Below the pieces are notes generated by a model. It searched no databases. It was not told where the DNA came from and was given only the letters and a program-made list of their open reading frames with translations. The position numbers were made by a program, and so were the translations under genes. A stretch of 64,000 bases of DNA from Actinoallomurus liliacearum (GTDB lineage Bacteria > Actinomycetota > Actinomycetes > Streptosporangiales > Streptosporangiaceae): assembly GCF_039542035.1 (NCBI RefSeq), contig NZ_BAABHJ010000022.1:62001-126000 (forward strand), given 5' to 3'. This document shows positions 1 through 6,611 of this stretch, piece by piece; positions within the stretch are counted from its first letter, which is position 1; the number at the start of each line of letters is the position of its first letter.

Positions 1-189
1 CTCGATCGCGACGCTCCTAACGTGGCCAGGGAGCTGCGCTGACCGGTGTCGCCGCGCCGAGACGTGCGTCGGACGGCGTCCGTTGCCGGTTCTCCTCCAC
101 CGTGCGAACGAACCCACGCTGACACCAGTTGATCTTGAATCCTGGACCCAAGCCGATCTTGATTGAGCGGCGATCGTGTGGGTGCGGGA

Positions 190-306
190 GAAAGCCCGGG
201 GTTCGTCCCGTTCCCGCAGTTCGATCCGGAGACCTGCAAGGTCGTGTGCTCCACGAACGCGATCGAGAGGGTGAACGCCCGGATCCGACGAGGGATCGGG
301 CACCGC
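190..306 (+). pseudogene. IS256-family (mutator-type) transposase remnant
   Basis: An open stretch of about 38 codons reads SPGFVPFPQFDPETCK followed by VVCSTNAIERVNARIRRG. This is the C-terminal signature region of IS256/mutator transposases, whose usual form is E/DFVPFL..D.EIRKVICSTNAIESxNARIRRA. No upstream catalytic DDE region and no continuation after the RRG motif are seen, and the reading frame runs on into unrelated sequence antisense to the neighbouring xylanase gene. It is therefore a fragment, either a decayed insertion or one end of an element truncated by rearrangement. No terminal inverted repeats were found. Identity of the motif is clear; the extent is approximate. Confidence 0.7.
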
Positions 307-362
307 TCCGACCGGAGCGATGATCGCTGCTCGATCGGCGAAGATCCCGCCAGGTGGTCGCT

Positions 363-389
363 TCCGGCGCGGGGGTTTGCCGCGCCGGA
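363..389 (-). terminator. Hairpin terminator of the first GH10 gene
   Basis: A perfect 10-bp inverted repeat (TCCGGCGCGG / CCGCGCCGGA) with a 7-nt loop lies about 60 bp beyond the stop codon of the minus-strand xylanase gene. There is no T tract, which is common for actinobacterial terminators. Confidence 0.5.
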
Positions 390-447
390 GGCTCTTCTCG
401 TCAGGCAGGGAGATCAGCAGGTCGAGTTGGTCTGGGCTGCTGGAACG

Positions 448-1935
448 TCACTGGGAGCCGGCGCCGCCGTCCCAGGTCCATTTCTGGTTGCCGCCGCCCC
501 AGCAGGAGTACAGCTGGAGCTGGGTGCCGTTGCCGGTGCCCTGGCCGGAGGCGTCGAGGCACAGTCCGGATTGGACGCCGACAATGGTTCCGTCGGAGTT
601 GACGCGCCATTTCTGGTTGTCGCCGCCCCAGCAGGAGTAGATCTGTACCTTGACGCCGTTGCCGGTGCCGGCGGCGTCCAGGCACTTGTTGCCGTAGACC
701 TTGAACTCGTTGGCGGAGGTGTAGGTCCACTGCTGGTTGCCGTTGCCATTGCAGTCCCACAACTGCACCTGAACGCCGTCGGTCGTGCTCGCGTCGGGCA
801 CATCCAGGCAGCGGCCGGAGGCGACGCCCTTGATCTGTCCGCCGCCACCGGGCGGCGTGACAGTCGGAGTCGGAGTCGGAGTGGAGGATGATCCGGCGTT
901 GAGGGCGTTCAGGACAGACGTGTAGGCGGCTTTCTTGTTGCCGTTGCCGTCGAAGAGGAGCGGGGTGTCGCCGGACCGCCAGGAGTCGCTGTCCCGTACG
1001 CCCCAGACCGTCATGCCGACGCAGCGCGAGACGGCCAGGCAGTCGTTGGTCACGTTGGCATAGGTCGTGGCCGAGGCACCCTGGATGTCCAACTCGGTGA
1101 TGGCCACGTCGACGCCCAGGGCGGCGAAGTTCTGCAGGGTGGTGCGGAAGTTGCTGTTGTAGGGGTCGCCGCTGTTGAAGTGGGACTGGAAGCCGACGCA
1201 GTCGATCGGGACGCCGCGGGACTTGAAGTCCTTGACCATGTTGTAGACGCCCTGGGTTTTGGCGGCGTTCCAGTTCTCGATGTTGTAGTCGTTGTAGCAG
1301 AGCTTGACGCTCGGGTCGGCCGCCCGCGCGGTACGGAAGGCGACCTCGATCCAGTCGTTTCCGGTGCGCTGCAGGTTGGAATCGCGCCGGCCCCCGGAGC
1401 CGTCATCGGCGAAGGCCTCGTTCACCACGTCCCAGTAGGCGAGTTTGCCTTTGTAATGGGCCATCACGCCGTTGATGTGGTTGATCATCGCCTGGCGCAG
1501 CGCGCTGCCGCTGAGGCTCTGCATCCAGCCGGGCTGCTGGGAGTGCCAGGCCAAGGTATGACCGCGGACCCGCATTCCGTGCTGTACCGCCCAGTTGTAG
1601 ACCTGGTCGCCGGCGCTGAAGTTGAATTGGCCCTGCTGGGGCTCGGTGGCGTCGATCTTCATCTCGTTCTCGGGCGTCACCATGGTGAACTCGCGGCCCG
1701 CGATCGTGGTGTACGCCGAGTCGCCGAGCCTGCCGGCGGCGATGGCGGTGCCGAAGTACCGCCCGCTCTGCGCGGCAGCCGCGCCGAGCGTACTCGCCGC
1801 GGCATTCGAAGGAACCGCCACCGCGAGCGCAACGGTTGTCGTTCCGACGACGCCGAGGGCGAGGGCGACCAGGGCCCGGCGGAAGCGGCGGACGGGTCGC
1901 CGGGTTCCGGGCGAGGGTGTTTCTTCGGTGCTCAC
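448..1935 (-). CDS. Secreted GH10 endo-1,4-beta-xylanase with C-terminal CBM13
   Basis: The 495-residue product is a secreted endo-xylanase that cuts the beta-1,4-xylose backbone of xylan outside the cell. Residues 1-46 form an Arg-rich signal peptide with a long hydrophobic core ending near NAAA. Residues 47-347 are the GH10 barrel: the acid/base is Glu173 in WDVVNEAF, the nucleophile is Glu281 in ITELDIQG, and HTLAWH and CYNDYN motifs are present. A PT-rich linker (350-362) leads to a CBM13 trefoil (about 368-490) with repeated CLD and QxW motifs. Size and layout match the Streptomyces XlnA type. The GTG start is preceded by GGAGGCTCAGGA. The upstream region shared with the divergent GH62 gene contains CGAAA/TTTCG-type palindromes that probably control it. 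Confidence 0.95.
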   Translation of the reverse strand: MSTEETPSPGTRRPVRRFRRALVALALGVVGTTTVALAVAVPSNAAASTLGAAAAQSGRYFGTAIAAGRLGDSAYTTIAGREFTMVTPENEMKIDATEPQQGQFNFSAGDQVYNWAVQHGMRVRGHTLAWHSQQPGWMQSLSGSALRQAMINHINGVMAHYKGKLAYWDVVNEAFADDGSGGRRDSNLQRTGNDWIEVAFRTARAADPSVKLCYNDYNIENWNAAKTQGVYNMVKDFKSRGVPIDCVGFQSHFNSGDPYNSNFRTTLQNFAALGVDVAITELDIQGASATTYANVTNDCLAVSRCVGMTVWGVRDSDSWRSGDTPLLFDGNGNKKAAYTSVLNALNAGSSSTPTPTPTVTPPGGGGQIKGVASGRCLDVPDASTTDGVQVQLWDCNGNGNQQWTYTSANEFKVYGNKCLDAAGTGNGVKVQIYSCWGGDNQKWRVNSDGTIVGVQSGLCLDASGQGTGNGTQLQLYSCWGGGNQKWTWDGGAGSQ

Positions 1936-2128
1936 TCCTGAGCCTCCATAACTGAAGCATGGGAAAGGTCGGAAACGCGGGGACGCCCCCGCGGATTCGA
2001 CGCCGCGTCCCTTCGCCGGGAACGCACACCACCAAGGCGTCGCCAGTTGTGGGCCCTGCCACGCCTGGCAGGCCCGACCGCCTCGGGGACTCAGTGTGAG
2101 TAACTTCCGGAAAACGTGTCAAGGCTTT

Positions 2129-2141
2129 CGAAAAGATTTCG
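2129..2141. promoter_or_regulatory. Inverted repeat CGAAA-AGA-TTTCG upstream of GH10
   Basis: This inverted repeat with 5-bp arms lies about 195 bp upstream of the xylanase start. CGAAA/TTTCG repeats are a known operator theme of streptomycete xylanase promoters. The regulator is not identified here. Confidence 0.4.
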
Positions 2142-2200
2142 AATGCTCATCATGACCCACCCCCCCGCCACCTACCTCTTTCAGTGGGTAAGTACGCTAC

Positions 2201-2212
2201 CGAAAACTTTCG
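2201..2212. promoter_or_regulatory. Near-palindrome CGAAAACTTTCG upstream of GH10
   Basis: This is a second CGAAA..TTTCG element about 265 bp upstream of the xylanase, in the same intergenic region as the other two palindromes. It is a candidate operator for xylan-responsive control. Confidence 0.4.
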
Positions 2213-2239
2213 ACGCTCTCCTCCTGAGCGCGGATCGCC

Positions 2240-2253
2240 ATGAAAGCTTTCAT
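2240..2253. promoter_or_regulatory. Perfect 14-bp palindrome ATGAAAGCTTTCAT
   Basis: A perfect palindrome between the divergent GH10 and GH62 genes, about 305 bp upstream of the GH10 start. It shares the GAAA/TTTC arms of the two nearby elements. The rest of the 1,006-bp region 1936-2941 shows no convincing gene; the short open frames in it have no recognisable product. Confidence 0.4.
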
Positions 2254-2669
2254 CACGGCGCTTCACCGGGCAGGCGCAGCTTCGCGGATAACGCCAGATG
2301 AGCCACACTCAGCCCTGTCGCGCTCTCAGGCTGCACATCGGGACCCTTGACATATCTCCCCGGCTCATATTTGCTCCGCCCCACACCACCTTCGACCGAC
2401 CCGCTGAAGAAAGGAGCTCGATCGACCGCCCGGATCGACAGCGATGACATTTCGCCTACCGTGCCTGATGGCGCATCCGGCGCTTCGATCAGCGCGGGTA
2501 CCGGTGGCGGCAACGGCGACGCGGCCGTCGGCGGCCTTCGCCAAGGCGTCATCACAGCGGCCTCCTTCGGCGACGTCTCCGACACTGTCAAAGTCCACTC
2601 CCGCTAAGGCCCGGCCGGCCGGCCACCACCCAATTGACAACCGTTGGCACAGACGCAGGGCGACGGCCC

Positions 2670-2685
2670 GTGTTACCGGTAACAC
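2670..2685. promoter_or_regulatory. Perfect 16-bp palindrome in the GH62 promoter region
   Basis: GTGTTACCGGTAACAC is a perfect palindrome with the central CG step typical of LacI-family operators. It lies about 257 bp upstream of the GH62 start and about 30 bp downstream of a TTGACA hexamer (2634-2639). No second copy was noticed in the window, so the cognate regulator may be encoded elsewhere. Confidence 0.5.
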
Positions 2686-2941
2686 CGCTGACGCGGGTCT
2701 CGGTCATCCACTGCTCACCCGTATCCCAACGGTGTCCTCCGATTGACGGTGAACCCGTTGCCCGCCTCATTCGTCCCGCACCGTCTCACGCAAGGATCGG
2801 TATGAGACATCCACCCCGCACCATCCGGCCGAAAGTCCTGACCGCCGGCTCCATCGCCGTCACGGTCCCGGCCGAGATCCGGACTCGCAACAGCGCCGGC
2901 AACCAGAAGTGGTCCCGTAACCGACCTGGGAGGAGGTAGCC

Positions 2942-4384
2942 ATGTGCAGAACACATATCGGGCAGGGACGCCGCGCGCTGACGGCGGCGCTGGTCATGGT
3001 GGCCGCGGGCGCGGTCGTCCTCGCGCTCACCCTGGTGGCCGACCCGGCTCGGGCCGACGTCACCGGCGCCCTGCGCGGCGTCGGTTCCGGCCGGTGTCTG
3101 GATGTGTCCGGCCAAAGTCAGACCGACGGTACATCGCTGCAGATCTATGACTGCTGGGGCGGCGCGAACCAGCAGTGGACGTCGACCTCCAGTGGCCAAC
3201 TGACCGTGTACGGCGGGAAGTGCCTGGATGTGCCGAACCACGCGACCGCTGCCGGTACCCGGGTGCAGATCTGGACCTGCAGCGGTGGCAGTAACCAGCA
3301 GTGGCGGGTGAACTCCGACGGCACCGTGGTCGGCGTGGAGTCGGGGCTGTGCCTGGACGTCACGGGCGCCGGTACGGCCAACGGCACCGCGGTGGATCTC
3401 TGGACGTGCAACGGCGGTTCGAATCAGAAGTGGACCGGCCTGTCGGACACGACTCCGACACCGCCCCCGACCGGCGGCACGTGCTCTCTTCCGTCGACGT
3501 ACCACTGGACGTCGACGGGTGCGTTGGCGACGCCGCAGAACGGGTGGGTCTCGCTCAAGGACTTCACCAACGTCGTCTACAACGGCAAGCACTTGGTCTA
3601 CGCGTCGAACGTGTCGGGATCGTCGTACGGTTCGATGGCTTTCAGCCCCTTCACGAACTGGTCTGACATGGCTTCGGCCGGCCAGATCGGAATGAGTCAG
3701 GCCACGGTGGCGCCTACGCTGTTCTACTTCGCGCCCAAGAACATCTGGGTGCTGGCGTACCAGTGGGGCGCGTGGCCCTTCATCTACCGGACGTCGAGCG
3801 ACCCCACCAACCCCAACGGCTGGTCCTCACCTCAGGCGCTGTTCACCGGTAGCATCTCCGGCTCCGGCACCGGCCCGATCGACCAGACGCTGATCGGTGA
3901 CGGTTCGAACATGTACCTGTTCTTCGCCGGCGACAACGGCAAGATCTACCGGGCGAGCATGCCGATCGGGAACTTCCCGGGTAGCTTCGGCTCGTCGTAC
4001 ACGACGGTGATGAGCGACTCGACGGCCAACCTGTTCGAGGCGGTCCAGGTCTACAAGGTCCAGGGTCAGAACCAGTACCTGATGATCGTTGAGGCGATGG
4101 GGGCGAATGGGCGGTACTTCCGCTCGTTCACGGCCTCCAGCCTGAGCGGTTCGTGGACTCCGCAGGCCGGCAGCGAAAGCAATCCGTTCGCGGGCAAGGC
4201 CAACAGCGGGGCCACCTGGACCAACGACATCAGCCATGGTGACCTGGTGCGCAGCAACCCTGACCAGACCATGACCATCGATCCCTGCAACCTGCAGTTC
4301 CTCTACCAGGGCAAGTCCCCCAGCGCCAGCGGCCCCTACGACCAACTGCCGTGGCGTCCGGGTCTGCTGACGCTGCAGCGCTAG
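2942..4384 (+). CDS. Secreted GH62 alpha-L-arabinofuranosidase with N-terminal CBM13
   Basis: This 480-residue enzyme is predicted to release arabinose side chains from arabinoxylan. It has a signal peptide (1-39, ending PARA-D), a CBM13 trefoil (about 42-166, three CLDV/QxW repeats), a Thr/Pro linker (168-178) and a GH62 five-bladed propeller (180-480). Expected catalytic residues are Asp207 (LKDFTNVVY, general base), Asp314 (PIDQTL, pKa modulator) and Glu366 (NLFEAVQVY, acid); assignments are by analogy with the streptomycete enzymes, which have the same CBM13-GH62 order and nearly the same length. The start follows a strong GGGAGGAGG ribosome-binding site. It is divergent from the GH10 xylanase, with which it would act on the same polymer. 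Confidence 0.93.
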   Translation: MCRTHIGQGRRALTAALVMVAAGAVVLALTLVADPARADVTGALRGVGSGRCLDVSGQSQTDGTSLQIYDCWGGANQQWTSTSSGQLTVYGGKCLDVPNHATAAGTRVQIWTCSGGSNQQWRVNSDGTVVGVESGLCLDVTGAGTANGTAVDLWTCNGGSNQKWTGLSDTTPTPPPTGGTCSLPSTYHWTSTGALATPQNGWVSLKDFTNVVYNGKHLVYASNVSGSSYGSMAFSPFTNWSDMASAGQIGMSQATVAPTLFYFAPKNIWVLAYQWGAWPFIYRTSSDPTNPNGWSSPQALFTGSISGSGTGPIDQTLIGDGSNMYLFFAGDNGKIYRASMPIGNFPGSFGSSYTTVMSDSTANLFEAVQVYKVQGQNQYLMIVEAMGANGRYFRSFTASSLSGSWTPQAGSESNPFAGKANSGATWTNDISHGDLVRSNPDQTMTIDPCNLQFLYQGKSPSASGPYDQLPWRPGLLTLQR

Positions 4385-4442
4385 CCTGCGTGATCCACGG
4401 TGATCGCGTGATAGTGGCCGCCGGCGTGTAGGTGAGCCCGGT

Positions 4443-4501
4443 GCCCCTCCCGGGAAGGAACCGATGGTGTCGAGTCGACCAGGTTCCCGCCCGGGAGGGG
4501 C
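4443..4501 (+). terminator. Large bipartite hairpin downstream of GH62
   Basis: A 12-bp perfect stem (GCCCCTCCCGGG / CCCGGGAGGGGC) encloses a second 6-bp stem (GGAACC / GGTTCC). It sits 58 bp after the GH62 stop and between two convergent genes, so it probably terminates transcription on the plus strand and possibly both strands. The rest of 4385-4637 holds nothing else recognisable. Confidence 0.6.
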
Positions 4502-4637
4502 GCCTCCGCGGAGCAGCTCCCGTCGGCGCCCGCCCAAGCCCATCATGCCGACGCCTCGCCGGCGCGGCCCCGTCCACCACTGAAAGGAAACGCCGTTTCA
4601 AGGCCCCCTCATCGAGGGGTGTACGGTGTCGGCCCGC

Positions 4638-5414
4638 TCACCGACCCAGCCAGCCGCCGTCGACCGGGATCAGCGCGCCGTGCACATAGTCGGAGGCGGC
4701 CGAGGCGAGGAACACGGCGACGCCGCCGAAGTCCTCGGGCCGTCCCCAGCGCCCGGCCGGAATCCGATCGAGGATCGCCGCGTGGCGGGCCGGGTCCTCC
4801 CGCAGCGCGCGAGTGTTGTCGGTCTCGACATAGCCGGGCACGATCGCGTTGACGTTCACTCCGTGCCCGGCCCACTCGTTCGCGAGCGCACGGGTCAGGC
4901 CCGCGATCCCCGACTTCGCCGCAGCGTATCCGGGTACGTAGATCCCTCCCTGGAAGCTGAGCAGCGACGCGGTGAACACGATCTTGCCCTGTCCGCGTTC
5001 CAGCATCCGGCGGCCGACCTCGCGGGTGAGCGTGAACTGGCTGCTGAGGTCCACGGCGATGACGTGATCCCAGTCGGCGTCGGAGTGCCGCGCGGCGGGA
5101 GCGCGGACGATCGTGCCCGCGTTGTTGACCAGGACGTCCACCGGCCGGTCGAGTTCCGCGAGCCGGGTGGCCAGGTCGGCGACGGCCGTACGGTCGGCGA
5201 AGTCGGCGCTCAGCGCCAGGCACTCACGGCCGAGCGCGGTGACCCGGGCCGCTACGTCGCTTCCGGAGCGCTCCAGGTGCGCGCTGACCGCGACGATGTC
5301 GGCCCCGGCGGCGGCCAGCGCCTCGGCGATGGCGAGGCCGATCCCCCGGCGCGCGCCGGTGACCACCGCGAGCTTCCCGCTCAGGTCGAAGGCCTGCGGG
5401 CCGGGTCGGGTCAT
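4638..5414 (-). CDS. kduD: KduD-like SDR dehydrogenase (2-dehydro-3-deoxygluconate 5-dehydrogenase type)
   Basis: The 258-residue protein is a classical short-chain dehydrogenase. It has the cofactor motif TGARRGIG, VNNAGT, and a Ser...YxxxK catalytic centre (TASLL, then YAAAKSG), ending in PVDGGW. The N-terminal FDLSGKLAVVTGA and the overall pattern resemble KduD/2-deoxy-gluconate 3-dehydrogenases, which interconvert keto-deoxy-uronates with NAD(H) in pectin- and uronate-breakdown pathways. The ATG overlaps the stop of the zinc dehydrogenase gene (ATGA), so the two are translationally coupled at the end of the importer operon. The substrate is inferred; other gluconate-type SDRs look similar. 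Confidence 0.75.
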   Translation of the reverse strand: MTRPGPQAFDLSGKLAVVTGARRGIGLAIAEALAAAGADIVAVSAHLERSGSDVAARVTALGRECLALSADFADRTAVADLATRLAELDRPVDVLVNNAGTIVRAPAARHSDADWDHVIAVDLSSQFTLTREVGRRMLERGQGKIVFTASLLSFQGGIYVPGYAAAKSGIAGLTRALANEWAGHGVNVNAIVPGYVETDNTRALREDPARHAAILDRIPAGRWGRPEDFGGVAVFLASAASDYVHGALIPVDGGWLGR

Positions 5415-6457
5415 CGGGCGTCCGCCTTTCCGTTCGCCCTGCAGTCGACCAGGACCTTCATGACGCCCGCACCCGATTCGAGCGCCGCGAAGGCCTGTGC
5501 GGCACGGTCGAGGGGTTCGATCCGCGAGATCAGCGTCCGGGCGGGGATCTCGCCCTCCGCGATGAGGCCCACGGCCGTCTCGAAGTCGGCCCGGTCGTAC
5601 AGGCGGGCGCCCAGCAGGGTCAGCTCGCGCCAGAAGAAGCGGTGCAGGCTGATCTCGCGCGCGACGGGGTGAATGGCGACCTGGACCATCCGGCCGCGGG
5701 TGGCCAGTGAGTCGACGGCGGTGGCGACGGCGGCCGCCGCACCGGAGACCTCGAACGCCACCGCGGCGCCCGCCCCGCCGGTCCACCGTTCGACGATCTC
5801 GGTGAGGCCCGCTCCGCTCGGGTCGGCGACGGTCAGCCCCAGCCCTTCGGCCACGGAGCGGCGGTACGGGTCGGGTTCCACCAGCAACACGTCGGCACCG
5901 GACCGGCGGGCGACGATCGCGATGAGCAGCCCGATCGGACCGCCGCCGACCACGATCGTCTTCTCCCCCGGCCGCAGCTCCGCGCGCCGTACGTCGTGCA
6001 CGGCCACGGCGGTGGGTTCGACGAGAGCGGCCTGGTCCAGAGCCAGGTCCTGAGGGAGCCGGACCAGTGCGGCCGCGGGGACCGTCCAGCTGTTCTGCAT
6101 GGATCCGGCCGCGTCGATTCCGAGGAAGACCAGACGGTGACAGATGTGCGCGTGGCCCGCCCGGCACGCCGGGCAGGTCCGGCAGGGAACCAGCGGCATG
6201 ACGGTGACGTGGTCGCCCGGCCGCCAGTCGCGGAGACCGGAGCCGACCTGTGCGATCCGGCCGGACATCTCGTGGCCGATGACACACGGCGGGTCCACCC
6301 TGCCGTCCATGTCACCGTGGAAGATATGCAGGTCCGTACCGCAGATTCCGGTGTAGGCGACGTCGACACGGACGTGCCCCGGCGGCGGTGGCGTGAGTCC
6401 GGCGGTCTCGATCGCCAGCCGCCGTGCCCCGGCGTAGGCGACGCGTCGAGCGTTCAT
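5411..6457 (-). CDS. Zinc-dependent medium-chain alcohol/polyol dehydrogenase
   Basis: The 348-residue protein is a zinc-dependent MDR dehydrogenase of the sorbitol/threonine/galactonate-dehydrogenase kind. Visible features are catalytic Cys39 (GICGTDLH), GHE at about 61-63, the structural zinc cluster CRTCPACRAGHAHIC and the nucleotide-binding VVGGGPIGLL. It would oxidise a sugar, polyol or sugar acid with NAD(P). It overlaps KduD by ATGA at its 3' end and is itself preceded by a 32-codon micro-ORF whose stop overlaps its ATG; AAGGGGA also lies at Shine-Dalgarno distance. The pairing with KduD suggests uronic-acid or aldonate metabolism. The exact substrate cannot be read from sequence. Confidence 0.85.
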   Translation of the reverse strand: MNARRVAYAGARRLAIETAGLTPPPPGHVRVDVAYTGICGTDLHIFHGDMDGRVDPPCVIGHEMSGRIAQVGSGLRDWRPGDHVTVMPLVPCRTCPACRAGHAHICHRLVFLGIDAAGSMQNSWTVPAAALVRLPQDLALDQAALVEPTAVAVHDVRRAELRPGEKTIVVGGGPIGLLIAIVARRSGADVLLVEPDPYRRSVAEGLGLTVADPSGAGLTEIVERWTGGAGAAVAFEVSGAAAAVATAVDSLATRGRMVQVAIHPVAREISLHRFFWRELTLLGARLYDRADFETAVGLIAEGEIPARTLISRIEPLDRAAQAFAALESGAGVMKVLVDCRANGKADAR

Positions 6458-6552
6458 GCGGGTTCCCCTTCGCGGGGCGAGGCCGCGTGCGGGCAGTTCT
6501 CGTCCTCGGGGCGGGCGGGCCGCGTCGGGACGAACAGGGCTGAGCGCGTCAC
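6454..6552 (-). CDS. Candidate 32-residue micro-ORF coupled to the zinc dehydrogenase
   Basis: A GTG codon with a good ribosome-binding site (AAAGGAC, 5-6 nt away) opens a 32-codon frame beginning VTRSALFVPTRP and ending SPREGEPA. Its TGA overlaps the ATG of the zinc dehydrogenase gene, the same coupling used elsewhere in the operon. It contains one Cys in ENCPHAA and no transmembrane segment. It may be a small protein or a leader whose translation opens the next gene. No family is recognised, and chance occurrence is possible. Confidence 0.35.
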   Translation of the reverse strand: MTRSALFVPTRPARPEDENCPHAASPREGEPA

Positions 6553-6611
6553 TACGGGTCCTTTCGTGTTCCTTGTGAAGGGAGGAGGCGGTACGGCGGG
6601 CGGTCGTCTCG

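Noticed and set aside
1..42. Possible C-terminus of a gene entering from the left (frame 1, ending ELR-stop)
   Set aside because: Only 13 codons are visible and nothing is recognisable; it could be chance.
2253..2685. Short open frames of about 100 codons between GH10 and GH62
   Set aside because: No ribosome-binding site, no recognisable product, and they overlap the operator candidates.
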